Below the pieces are notes generated by a model. The model made no database searches and was not told the DNA's origin. It saw nothing but the letters and a program-made list of their open reading frames with translations. From CALGLS01 sp047626155 (GTDB taxonomy: Bacteria > Bacteroidota > Bacteroidia > Chitinophagales > Saprospiraceae): a DNA stretch of 50,895 bases. The translations under genes and the position numbers were made by a program. The DNA is taken from contig JBLHRR010000022.1 of assembly GCA_047626155.1 (NCBI GenBank), positions 1 through 50,895 on the forward strand, written 5' to 3'. How positions within the stretch are numbered: position 1 is the first letter of the stretch; each line of letters begins with the position of its first letter. This document shows, one piece after another, positions 1 to 6,878 of this stretch.

Positions 1-693
1 TTTACCACCAACCATATCGAGTAGAATTCCAAACTGAGCAGTATAATTTGGTACATGATGATTCTTAGCCCAGTACTGCGCGCCCTTACACCAGCTCATA
101 GGATCGTTCACTCCTTCTCGACTATCACCATGGTCTTCCGCATCAAAGAAAACAATATCAATCCCAAGATCAATAGGATTCTCTTGTATCAATCGAGCTA
201 ATTCTAACAACACCCCTACACCACTTCCTGCATCATCCGCACCAAGTATCGGTTTATCGTGATTATTAGGATCCTCATCTTCATCCGCGATATGTCTAGT
301 GTCCCAATGTCCGGCGAGTACGATTCGTTTAGGGTTTTCAGGATTGATTCGGCCAATGATATTGGTTGCTTTTAAAACGGTACCGGTGTAAGCAGTTGCT
401 TCAAAATCTTGTAAAATGACTTCTGCACCAAAGCTTTCTAATTTGGCAGCGAGCCATTCCTTACATTGAGTATGCGACTTCATGTTTGGAACCCGAGGAC
501 CGAAAGAAACTTGTTTTGCTATATAGGCATAAGCAGAGTCCTTATTGAAAGCAGGAACCTTTACGCGCTTTTTTTGAACGGTAGGTTTATTGTCTTTTTT
601 AGTAGGCGGCTTAGGATCTGTTTTACAAGCGGCCAGAGAAAAGAGAGTGATAAGAAGAGCGGAGAGAAGGAAGTTATTTTTTCGAAGGAACAT
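1..693 (-). CDS. M28 family peptidase, glutaminyl-cyclase-like lipoprotein (3' end cut by window edge)
   Basis: The reverse strand reads from an ATG at 693 to the window edge without a stop (231 codons, C-terminus missing). Residues 1-22 are a lipoprotein signal with lipobox LAAC (Cys23), followed by a Lys/Pro-rich linker, so the protein should be anchored in a membrane. The metal-binding core is visible: AGHWDTRH near 127-134, GADDAGSG near 151-158 and FFDAEDHGD near 182-190. The HWDTR and DAEDHGD forms are typical of the glutaminyl-peptide cyclotransferase branch of M28, which binds one zinc, rather than of di-zinc aminopeptidases. It could therefore cyclise N-terminal Gln or act as an aminopeptidase; the family call is firm and the exact reaction is not. 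It lies downstream of cysS on the same strand with a hairpin repeat between them. Confidence 0.88.
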   Translation of the reverse strand, partial: MFLRKNNFLLSALLITLFSLAACKTDPKPPTKKDNKPTVQKKRVKVPAFNKDSAYAYIAKQVSFGPRVPNMKSHTQCKEWLAAKLESFGAEVILQDFEATAYTGTVLKATNIIGRINPENPKRIVLAGHWDTRHIADEDEDPNNHDKPILGADDAGSGVGVLLELARLIQENPIDLGIDIVFFDAEDHGDSREGVNDPMSWCKGAQYWAKNHHVPNYTAQFGILLDMVGGK

Positions 694-726
694 TTTTTCT
701 TTTTTAGCAGAATTTAAAATTTACAA

Positions 727-798
727 CAAAGGCGCAAAGGTTCACAAAGAAAAAATAGCATAATACCTTTTTTCCCTTTGTGCTTCGTTGCGCCTTTG
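727..798. repeat. 72-bp imperfect palindrome between cysS and the M28 peptidase
   Basis: CAAAGGCGCAA (727-737) is the exact inverse of TTGCGCCTTTG (788-798), and inside it CACAAAG (743-749) mirrors CTTTGTG (776-782). The arms are rich in A and T next to the centre. It sits downstream of cysS and just upstream of the M28 gene start, so it could act as a transcript end or be a dispersed palindromic repeat. No second copy is seen in this window. Confidence 0.6.
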
Positions 799-864
799 CA
801 GTGAAAAACCTTTCCTTTGGCGAAGCCAAGAATACAGCTCGCAAAAGGAAATTAACATTGTACT

Positions 865-2352
865 TTACTCCACTCCCCAACTCGTTCCGTCTTTTCCGTC
901 TTTGACAACGATCTTTAATTCCTTGAGTGTATCGCGAATTTTATCAGAAGTACCCCAATCTTTATTGGTACGTGAAGATTGACGAATATCCAAAATTAGG
1001 TTCATTAAACCTTCTGTAGTACCATTGTTGCCTCCACCTTCAGTTTCATCGGTTAAACCCATGATGGTGTAGATGAAATCGTGGAAAGTAGACTGCATGC
1101 GTTCGAAAGTAGCAGCGGTTAAATCAGTTATTGACAAGTGGCCTTCTTTCAAACCGTTTACCTTCGAGACCATTTCGAAAAGGCGAGCTAGTGCCATTGG
1201 CGTATTAAAGTCGTCGTTCATTTGCTGATGAGCGGCGTCTATTAATTTGTTGATTTCCTGACCTAACTCTTCATCTGTTCCACCGCCAGGATGTGTCAAC
1301 CCTTTCAATACTTTGTTCCCTTCCATCAATCTACGATATCCTTTTTCCGCTGCAAGTAAAGCCTCATCTGTAATATCTAGCGTGCTTCGGTAGTGAGATT
1401 GGAGCATGAAAAAACGGAGCATCATTGGCGTGTATGCCTTGCTGATGTGTTCGCTTTCGCCAGTAAACAATTGTTCTGGAGTAATGGTATTACCATCGCT
1501 CTTCGACATTTTCTTTCCATGCATCAGCAACATGTTGGTATGCAACCAATAGTTGGCTGGTTGGCAACCACAAGCACTGTGATTTTGAGCAATTTCATTT
1601 TCGTGGTGTGGGAATTTTAAGTCGTTACCGCCTCCGTGAATGTCAAAAGTCTTACCTAGATATTTCGTACTCATTGCAGAACATTCGAGGTGCCAGCCAG
1701 GAAAACCTTCTCCCCAAGGAGAATTCCATCGCATGATGTGTTCCGGAGATGCTTTCATCCAAATGGCAAAATCAGCCGGATGATTTTTCTCTCCTTGATT
1801 TTTCAATTCCCGCGTTTCCTGTAACAACTCATCTATGACACGGCCGGATAGTTTTCCATAAACGCCAGTATCATTCGAAAATTTAGTGGTATCGAAATAA
1901 ATAGAACCATTCTTTTCGTAAGCAAAACCATTCTTCAAAATTTCTTCTACCATTTCGATCTGTTCCAAGATATGACCAGAAGCCCGAGGCTCAATATTCG
2001 GTGGATGATTATTGAAAATTCGCATCATATCGTGAAAACCAAGGGTGTACTTTTGTACAACTTCCATTGGTTCTATTTGCTGCAATCGAGCACCTTTCAT
2101 AATTCTATCTTCTCCATCATCTAACAAGTGACCTACGTCTGTGATATTTCGAACATAGCGCACTTTATAACCGAGGTATAAAAGGTGTCTGTAGATGATA
2201 TCGAAACTGGTGAAGGTTCTGCAATTACCGAGGTGTACGTCATCGTATACGGTAGGTCCGCAAACATACATACCGACATATCCGTCACTGATGGACTTGA
2301 AAACTTCTTTTTGTCTTGTTAAACTATTGTGTACTGTGAGTTGTGCGTTCAT
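865..2352 (-). CDS. cysS: Cysteinyl-tRNA synthetase
   Basis: Class I aminoacyl-tRNA synthetase that charges tRNA-Cys with cysteine in the cytosol. At 495 aa it has the usual length. Visible landmarks are CGPTVYDDVHLGN at 31-43, which contains the first zinc cysteine (Cys31) and the HIGH-like HLGN, the second zinc cysteine in HLECS (Cys224), HGGGNDLKFPHHENE at 239-253 with the remaining zinc ligands, and KMSKSDGN at 281-288. The C-terminal helical anticodon-binding part follows. The ATG at 2352 is preceded by only four bases (CCGC) after a TAATTTTG box, so the mRNA may be leaderless. The gene is transcribed away from the HD-domain gene and is followed by a palindrome and the M28 peptidase. Confidence 0.98.
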   Translation of the reverse strand: MNAQLTVHNSLTRQKEVFKSISDGYVGMYVCGPTVYDDVHLGNCRTFTSFDIIYRHLLYLGYKVRYVRNITDVGHLLDDGEDRIMKGARLQQIEPMEVVQKYTLGFHDMMRIFNNHPPNIEPRASGHILEQIEMVEEILKNGFAYEKNGSIYFDTTKFSNDTGVYGKLSGRVIDELLQETRELKNQGEKNHPADFAIWMKASPEHIMRWNSPWGEGFPGWHLECSAMSTKYLGKTFDIHGGGNDLKFPHHENEIAQNHSACGCQPANYWLHTNMLLMHGKKMSKSDGNTITPEQLFTGESEHISKAYTPMMLRFFMLQSHYRSTLDITDEALLAAEKGYRRLMEGNKVLKGLTHPGGGTDEELGQEINKLIDAAHQQMNDDFNTPMALARLFEMVSKVNGLKEGHLSITDLTAATFERMQSTFHDFIYTIMGLTDETEGGGNNGTTEGLMNLILDIRQSSRTNKDWGTSDKIRDTLKELKIVVKDGKDGTSWGVE

Positions 2353-2356
2353 GCGG

Positions 2357-2364
2357 CAAAATTA
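2357..2364 (-). promoter_or_regulatory. Candidate -7 box of cysS (TAATTTTG)
   Basis: On the reverse strand TAATTTTG matches the Bacteroidota -7 consensus TAnnTTTG and is followed by CCGC and then the cysS ATG. I see no clear TTTG at the -33 spacing. A second match, TACCTTTG, lies further upstream (2421-2428), so the main start point is uncertain. Confidence 0.4.
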
Positions 2365-2564
2365 AATTATTTTTTGTTTCATGCTTAATGTTAATGTGCC
2401 ATTGTGCTTAAGCGGGCGACAAAGGTACGTAAGAATTACACAAAAATTGGAATTGTTGTGGAAGAGTAAAATACGGAAAGGACAGGGAAATGTTTGGAAA
2501 TTGGGTGACGGCTTGCTAAGCCAAACTCAAAAAGATGATATTTTTTGGCCTTCTGAACGAGGTC

Positions 2565-3155
2565 TTATATTTTAGTAGGAGTAATACCAGAAAAGTGTGT
2601 TTCTATCCATTTGATAGGTGCCTGATTTTTTCCGTCCGTCCGTGTATCACAAAGAAAGAAATGATAATAGGTCTGCAGGTCTGGACCTATTTGATCAATT
2701 AGTTTTGTCAGTCGTTCTTTTCCATCAGAAGGATTACGATAAATTTCAGATAAGCGCCAACAGTAATAGGCTTCATCATGCCATTGGATGATATTTAGTA
2801 GGGAGCGATCTTGACTGTGGTTTTCCATAAACCGACGAGCAATCACCGCGTGGTGCATATTCCAATCCCTTGGATGGCGGCCACCACCTTCTTGATATTT
2901 GAAAGTGTCATGAACCATCGCAATAACGCGAAGACGTTCTCTGTCTTGTTGAGAAGGCAGCGATAGTTTATCTACGTTATCAAGTACGTCTTTGACATGA
3001 AACAGAATCTTACCTTCCGGATGTCCGAAACGCGGAGTTCCCCAATGTAGTCCATTACTAAATTCAGGGATCGTCAGGAGCTTACGCTCAAGAGTTGTTT
3101 CCGGATTTAGTAACGCTGCGGCAGTGGTCTCTTGCAAGTGCAGGGTTCTAGTCAT
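2565..3155 (-). CDS. HD-domain phosphohydrolase-like protein
   Basis: A 196-aa soluble protein with the metal-binding pattern of the HD superfamily: His53 in FHVKDVLDN, His82-Asp83 in MVHDTFKY, the His pair at 101-102 in NMHHAVIARRF, His126-Asp127 in QWHDEAYY and Asp near 167 in FLCDTRTDG. HD proteins hydrolyse phosphate esters such as nucleotides or second messengers; nothing here fixes the substrate. There is no signal peptide or membrane segment. It stands alone on the reverse strand upstream of cysS, with about 210 bp between the genes. The fold is well supported, the biological role is unknown. Confidence 0.75.
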   Translation of the reverse strand: MTRTLHLQETTAAALLNPETTLERKLLTIPEFSNGLHWGTPRFGHPEGKILFHVKDVLDNVDKLSLPSQQDRERLRVIAMVHDTFKYQEGGGRHPRDWNMHHAVIARRFMENHSQDRSLLNIIQWHDEAYYCWRLSEIYRNPSDGKERLTKLIDQIGPDLQTYYHFFLCDTRTDGKNQAPIKWIETHFSGITPTKI

Positions 3156-3310
3156 TTTTTAAAATGGGTTGGTCAAATGGTAAATGGTAGTAGTCTGGTA
3201 TTTCAAATATATTTAAAAAAAAGACAAAAACAATTCCAAAGGATGAAGAAAATTAAATTGCTATTTATATTTTCACCATAAAAAGAGAGGTAAGGATAAA
3301 AACGACACAC

Positions 3311-4069
3311 ATGAAAATTTATTTACAGGTAAAAAATAATGAATATCAGGTAGACCTCAGTGAGCCTATTGATATTTCTATTCCATTAGAAGCCGGTGCA
3401 AATACGGTTAACTGTTTTTATGCGCCTTTGATGGAAATCGAACCGGTTATATCAGGTGACTTCATAGGCTCGACACTTAAAGGCAGCCCCGTGAATTTTA
3501 AAAATGTTCGCCTCAATCCTCATGGTAATGGAACACATACCGAATGCGTAGGGCATATTGCCAAAGAAGTATTCACGATAAATAAATGCCTGAAGGAGTT
3601 TCATTTTGTAGCGAAATTGGTTTCGATTTATCCTGAAAAACAGGAAAACGGAGACCTGGTAATAACTAAAGAACAAATGGAAAACTGTTTTTCGAAAAAC
3701 CAGGCAGAAGCCATTATCATAAGAACTTTACCCAATGAGGAGGGAAAAAAGAGACGAAACTACTCCGGTACCAACCCTCCTTATTTACATCACGAAGCAA
3801 TGTCCTACTTGGTTGGTTGTGGCGTCCAACATTTATTAATTGATTTGCCTTCTGTAGACCGAGAGCAGGACGGAGGGAAAATACTGGCGCACCATGCTTT
3901 TTGGCAATATCCCGACACGATTGTAAAAGGAAGGATTAATTGTACCATTACAGAGCTAATTTTTGTGGAGAATACTATAAAAGACGGATATTTTTTGTTA
4001 AATTTATTAGTCGCCAGTTTCGAATTGGATGCTAGTCCAAGTAAACCCATCATCTATAATTTAGTATGA
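3311..4069 (+). CDS. Cyclase-family hydrolase (kynurenine formamidase-like)
   Basis: A 252-aa protein of the metal-dependent cyclase / arylformamidase family. The signature is seen as NPHGNGTHTECVGH at 69-82, corresponding to the family pattern HxGTHxDxPxH; here the acidic residue is Glu78 instead of Asp and the Pro is replaced, so metal binding may differ slightly. A downstream HHEAMSYLVGCGVQHLLIDLPSVDR segment fits the usual central part of the fold. Family members hydrolyse N-formylkynurenine or related amides and lactones. No tryptophan-degradation genes are next to it, so the substrate is open. Its TGA stop lies inside the left end of repeat copy A. Confidence 0.75.
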   Translation: MKIYLQVKNNEYQVDLSEPIDISIPLEAGANTVNCFYAPLMEIEPVISGDFIGSTLKGSPVNFKNVRLNPHGNGTHTECVGHIAKEVFTINKCLKEFHFVAKLVSIYPEKQENGDLVITKEQMENCFSKNQAEAIIIRTLPNEEGKKRRNYSGTNPPYLHHEAMSYLVGCGVQHLLIDLPSVDREQDGGKILAHHAFWQYPDTIVKGRINCTITELIFVENTIKDGYFLLNLLVASFELDASPSKPIIYNLV

Positions 4070-4119
4070 CACAAAAAATAACTTCCCAATTGGGAAGTTA
4101 ATACTTTGTTGTTGCTCAC
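4065..4119 (+). repeat. Modular palindromic element, copy A (minimal form)
   Basis: Shortest copy of the dispersed element family. The left end TATGACACAAAAAATAA runs straight into a perfect 22-bp palindrome (4079-4100, TAACTTCCCAA and its mirror), followed by a right end AAGTTAATACTTTGTTGTTG that matches AAGTTAATTTTTCGTTGTTA of other copies. The middle modules seen in copies B-D and F are absent. The TGA of the preceding cyclase gene (4067-4069) is part of the left end. Confidence 0.7.
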
Positions 4120-4144
4120 ATAAACTGTAAAACGAATTATAGCC

Positions 4145-4804
4145 ATGAAACTTCCTCATGAGGCACGCCGTTCCAGTGTCTATCTAAATTTTAAAGAAAT
4201 CGACGCCCAAGAGTTTCGAAGCATTGTTCATTTCTATGAAGAATATGAATCGGATATTCAGCTATTGACGGTAGAAGAATACTTTGAAATGTCAGCGGCT
4301 TATATTGCTGCCCTATTTGAAGTTGGAGCCTATACGAGCTATCTTGCTTCCTGTGATGACGTGATAGAATCGGTGATTTATTTCAACATAAATAAATTTG
4401 AAGGAGAAAATATTTATTATAAATTATTATTTCGAAAGGCAGTTGCGCTTTACCATTTAATGGAATATGAGCAAAGTGAGAAAATCCTTCGCGAGTTGAT
4501 TCGAATGAATCCAAAAGAAGAAGAGGTCGTTTCCTTTTTTGAAAGATGTTTGCGGGCACAACCGCCTAAAGCTGTTTGTAAAGCCAGGATTGTAAGTGTC
4601 TTGTTTTTTGTAGTGACAGCCTGTGTTATCGCCACAGAAATATTTATCATCAGTAAGTTTTTCCCGGAATATAGCAGACAAACAGAACTTTTACGAAATG
4701 GTATTTTTGTAACTGGTTGGACTATTTTGGCGAGTAGTGGTTTGTACTTGCGTTATATGACTTATCGAAAAACGAATCAAGTTGTAATTAGAAATAAAGA
4801 ATAA
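4145..4804 (+). CDS. TPR-like membrane protein of unknown function
   Basis: A 219-aa protein I cannot assign to a named family. Residues 1-140 are helical and include one recognisable TPR-like pair (YYKLLFRKAVALYHLMEYEQ followed by a helix ending in LIRMNPKEEE). Two hydrophobic segments follow, roughly 148-172 (VSVLFFVVTACVIATEIFII) and 184-204 (IFVTGWTILASSGLYLRY), giving a likely cytosolic N-terminal domain anchored by a C-terminal hairpin. A charged tail ends the protein. It ends one base before the pterin dehydratase gene starts, so the two are probably co-transcribed. The start at 4145 gives a plausible N-terminus. Confidence 0.7.
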   Translation: MKLPHEARRSSVYLNFKEIDAQEFRSIVHFYEEYESDIQLLTVEEYFEMSAAYIAALFEVGAYTSYLASCDDVIESVIYFNINKFEGENIYYKLLFRKAVALYHLMEYEQSEKILRELIRMNPKEEEVVSFFERCLRAQPPKAVCKARIVSVLFFVVTACVIATEIFIISKFFPEYSRQTELLRNGIFVTGWTILASSGLYLRYMTYRKTNQVVIRNKE

Positions 4805-4805
4805 T

Positions 4806-5048
4806 ATGTGGATTGAAAAAGACAATAGTTTGCAGGCTAGCCTCAAGTTTAAAAACTTTAGAGAAGCCTTTGCGTTTATGACAGAGGTTGCTTTTGAAGC
4901 TGAAAAGTTAAACCATCACCCCAATTGGTCAAATGTCTATAATAAAGTAGAATTCCGACTCACAACTCATGATGACGGTAATACGGTAACAGCAAAAGAC
5001 CATCAACTGGCAAAGGCAATTGATGGTCTTTTTGAGAAATATAAATAA
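4806..5048 (+). CDS. 4a-hydroxytetrahydrobiopterin dehydratase (PCD/DCoH family)
   Basis: An 80-aa protein covering nearly the whole pterin-4a-carbinolamine dehydratase fold. The conserved block EAEKLNHHPNW (31-41) supplies the two catalytic histidines and the Pro-x-Trp, followed by VYNKVEFRLTTHD (44-56) and VTAKDHQLAKAID (61-73), as in family members. The enzyme dehydrates 4a-hydroxy-pterin after aromatic amino acid hydroxylation; in bacteria without a nearby hydroxylase it may serve another pterin cofactor route. It is slightly shorter than the typical 95-105 aa at the N-terminus. It follows the TPR membrane gene with a one-base gap and is convergent with the ROK kinase gene across repeat copy B. 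Confidence 0.88.
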   Translation: MWIEKDNSLQASLKFKNFREAFAFMTEVAFEAEKLNHHPNWSNVYNKVEFRLTTHDDGNTVTAKDHQLAKAIDGLFEKYK

Positions 5049-5056
5049 GATTTTAG

Positions 5057-5180
5057 TATTACACAAAAAATAATTTCCCGATTTTTTTGGTGGAAACGAT
5101 TATATAAATCACTCTCCCTGTGGTCGTTTTGATTTACATAATCGTTTCCAAATCAGGATTTAATTTTTCGCTGTTACTTA
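5057..5180 (+). repeat. Modular palindromic element, copy B
   Basis: A 124-bp element with left end TATTACACAAAAAATAA and right end TTAATTTTTCGCTGTTACTT. Between them is a long stem: GGAAACGATTAT / ATAATCGTTTCC continuing as TAAAT / ATTTA, closed by a loop that carries CACTCTCC followed by GGTCGTTTTG. It sits between two convergent genes; the TAA stop of the ROK kinase gene (reverse strand, 5178-5180) is the last three bases of the element. It is closely similar to copy D. Confidence 0.85.
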
Positions 5181-6080
5181 CAATAAAGCCGCGCCAAAGA
5201 CCCCAGCACTGTCGCCTAATTTAGGCTTCAAGAATGGGGTTTCCAAACGGTGGTTAAACACATGTTTCTCTACTTCCCAAACACCGTCAGTATATAGTAA
5301 ATCAATATTTCCAAGTCCACCACCCAATACTATTGCATCGGGATCTACAATATTGATAACATTGGCAATGGCCTTCCCAAAATACTGAATCAATCGGTGT
5401 ATCGTTTTGGTTGCAACCTCATCCTCCCCTTCTTTATGCCGCTCGATGATTTCATCTAAACGTAATGGTATACCCATTAAATTTTCATAATATTTTTCCA
5501 AAGCTGGTCCAGAGATAACGGTCTCTACACATCCTTTTTTTCCACAGTAACAATCGCCACCGGAGTTGTCCAGAAAGTTGTGTCCCCACTCACCCGCGAT
5601 ACCTTGTAGACCTGTAATAACCTGACCATTTATAACGAGACCGCCACCTACACCTGTTCCCATGATAACGCCCATGACTACTTTTGCCTCAGGCATTTCA
5701 TCTCTGACTACCCCCATCAAGGTCTCTGCTACTGCAAAGCAATTGGCATCATTGGCCATATTAACGGAGATGCCCAAAACATGCTCTAAATCTCTTTTTA
5801 GCATCATACCATTGAGTGCAGTGGTATTGCAATTTTTCATGGTTTGGGTTGAAGGTTCTAAAACCCCAGGTGTACCAATTCCAATATGCGATGGTTTCAT
5901 ACCTGCTTCGGCGCTGAGTACTTCTACCAGTCTTGCAATTTGATTGATAATATGTTCATAGCCTTTATCTCCCTCTGTCGGGATGCGAAGCCTTTTAAGT
6001 ACATTGGTGGTTTCCCGGTCTTCCAGGATGACGCCTTCTATTTTTGTTCCTCCTAAGTCGATTCCCCAAATAGGTCCCAT
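5178..6080 (-). CDS. ROK-family sugar kinase (glucokinase-like)
   Basis: A 300-aa cytosolic kinase. IWGIDLGGTKIEG (4-16) is the phosphate-binding loop, MANDANCFAVAE contains the conserved sugar-binding Asn-Asp, GVIMGTGVGGGLV is the adenosine-side motif, and EWGHN followed by CYCGKKGC (about 177-184) is the ROK zinc site. IVLGGGLGN lies in the C-terminal lobe. ROK kinases phosphorylate glucose, N-acetylglucosamine or similar sugars; the CGKKGC form and overall length resemble glucokinases. There is no DNA-binding N-terminal domain, so this is the kinase and not the repressor branch. The gene is flanked on both sides by copies of the palindromic element (B at its 3' end, C upstream). Confidence 0.9.
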   Translation of the reverse strand: MGPIWGIDLGGTKIEGVILEDRETTNVLKRLRIPTEGDKGYEHIINQIARLVEVLSAEAGMKPSHIGIGTPGVLEPSTQTMKNCNTTALNGMMLKRDLEHVLGISVNMANDANCFAVAETLMGVVRDEMPEAKVVMGVIMGTGVGGGLVINGQVITGLQGIAGEWGHNFLDNSGGDCYCGKKGCVETVISGPALEKYYENLMGIPLRLDEIIERHKEGEDEVATKTIHRLIQYFGKAIANVINIVDPDAIVLGGGLGNIDLLYTDGVWEVEKHVFNHRLETPFLKPKLGDSAGVFGAALL

Positions 6081-6101
6081 AATGATTGTGTTTTATATAG
6101 T

Positions 6102-6222
6102 TATGACACAAAAAATAATTTAGACTACTATACACTCAAGCTTTTAACTAAAGCACTCTCCTTATAGTCGTTTAGCTCTAACTAAAAGCTTGCAGTTGTC
6201 TAAGTTAATTTTTTGTTGTTAA
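6102..6222 (+). repeat. Modular palindromic element, copy C
   Basis: A 121-bp copy in the divergent gap between the ROK kinase and the ileS leader. Left end TATGACACAAAAAATAA, right end AAGTTAATTTTTTGTTGTTA. Stem arms TTTAGAC with CAAGCTTTTA pair with TAAAAGCTTG and GTCTAAG. The loop region GCACTCTCC then AGTCGTTTAG matches copies B, D and F. This is the only copy not next to the 3' end of a gene. Confidence 0.8.
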
Positions 6223-6310
6223 TGAAAATTGTGTGAATAACATATTCAAGAAAAATACAATGCACAAATAATGCCTTTGTCTTATGCCTTTCAGCAAATG
6301 TTATAAATCC

Positions 6311-6341
6311 TTTGAAATATTAATGGAACTTTTTACTTTTG
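6311..6341 (+). promoter_or_regulatory. Promoter of the ileS leader
   Basis: TTTG at 6311-6314, a 19-base spacer, then TACTTTTG at 6334-6341: an exact match to the Bacteroidota housekeeping promoter (TTTG-N19-21-TAnnTTTG). Transcription would begin near 6345-6350, about 50 nt before the leader peptide ORF. Confidence 0.75.
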
Positions 6342-6395
6342 GATCGGTTTAAGAACAAAAGAAGAACTATTCCTAATTCACAGAGGTCGAATAAC

Positions 6396-6455
6396 ATGAA
6401 AAATCGCTCAAATATAATTATTAGCATCATTATTATTATTCAAAGATTGTTTTAA
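6396..6455 (+). CDS. Isoleucine-rich leader peptide of ileS (attenuator peptide)
   Basis: A 19-codon ORF, MKNRSNIIISIIIIIQRLF, with eight isoleucine codons in two runs (three, then Ser, then five). It lies between a consensus promoter (6311-6341) and an intrinsic terminator (6488-6524), on the same strand as the isoleucyl-tRNA synthetase gene at 6879. TCACAG (6378-6383) and CTGTGA (6458-6463) can pair around the ORF, and GCATC (6424-6428, inside the Ile codons) can pair with GATGC (6464-6468). This is the architecture of amino-acid attenuators such as those of ilv, his and thr operons: ribosome stalling at Ile codons when charged tRNA-Ile is scarce would change the fold and spare the downstream gene. 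The mechanism here is inferred from layout and not from any known homologue. Confidence 0.75.
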   Translation: MKNRSNIIISIIIIIQRLF

Positions 6456-6487
6456 ATCTGTGAGATGCGATATTTTTTATCATCGAG

Positions 6488-6524
6488 AAGCTCTGGCAGA
6501 TATTAATTTTGCCAGAGCTTTTTT
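6488..6524 (+). terminator. Intrinsic terminator of the ileS attenuator
   Basis: AAGCTCTGGC (6488-6497) and GCCAGAGCTT (6511-6520) form a 10-bp perfect stem with a 13-nt loop, directly followed by a T run (to 6524). It lies 32 nt after the stop of the Ile-rich leader ORF and 354 nt before ileS. A TATATTTG box at 6542-6549 just downstream could be a second, unattenuated promoter, although its spacing from TTTG at 6522 (16 nt) is short. Confidence 0.8.
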
Positions 6525-6597
6525 GATGCTATGGTTTAAGGTATATTTGCGACGCTTTAGGGCGATTTGAATAAATTAAGTAATCGTAACTGTTCAG

Positions 6598-6760
6598 TAG
6601 AGTTTATGCTGAAATGTTTTGTATAGGAATCAAATAGATGTTTTTTTCAGAACGAAGCTCTTTTTTGAGTTCGTAGCCTTAGCTACGGGCGAACAAAAAG
6701 CTGAAGTGCTGGATAAAAACATCATTTGAGAACATACAAATTATTTTGGAATAAACTCTA
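6598..6760. repeat. Long imperfect palindrome, family 2 (copy 1)
   Basis: About 163 bp. The ends TAGAGTTTAT (6598-6607) and ATAAACTCTA (6751-6760) are exact inverses, and the centre is CGTAGC-ctta-GCTACG (6672-6687). In between, the arms mirror each other imperfectly (for example TTTTGTAT / ATACAAAT and GATGTTTTT / AAAAACATC). It lies between the ileS attenuator terminator and the ileS start. The copy at 21638-21802 has the same size and the same type of centre. Confidence 0.75.
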
Positions 6761-6767
6761 ATATGTG

Positions 6768-6853
6768 GCAGTTAGCTATTGGCAGTTAGCAGTTGGTTTC
6801 CCTATAACGTACATTAGTGGGAAGCCAACTGCCATCTGCTAAAAGCCAACTGC
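6768..6853. repeat. Long hairpin repeat, family 3 (copy 1), upstream of ileS
   Basis: Two 35-nt arms (6768-6802 and 6819-6853) match in about 28 of 35 positions as inverses; the inner 11 bp are GTTGGTTTCCC / GGGAAGCCAAC around a 16-nt loop. The outer arms are built of repeated GCAGTTAGC / GCAGTTGG units. Its inner hairpin and loop, read in reverse, resemble the two hairpins at 12453-12557. Confidence 0.7.
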
Positions 6854-6878
6854 AGAATAATTACAAATAATCTAGATT

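Noticed and set aside
466..717. 83-aa forward ORF at the left end
   Set aside because: It is antisense to the M28 lipoprotein gene, whose signal peptide and metal-site motifs are clear.
2381..2575. 64-aa forward ORF between cysS and the HD-domain gene
   Set aside because: It covers the cysS promoter region, has no recognisable motif and no promoter of its own.
4065..6222. Palindromic elements as integron attC sites
   Set aside because: Lengths and 3'-of-gene positions recall attC, but the ends lack the RYYYAAC / GTTRRRY core, flanking genes are ordinary housekeeping genes in mixed orientation, and no integrase is present.
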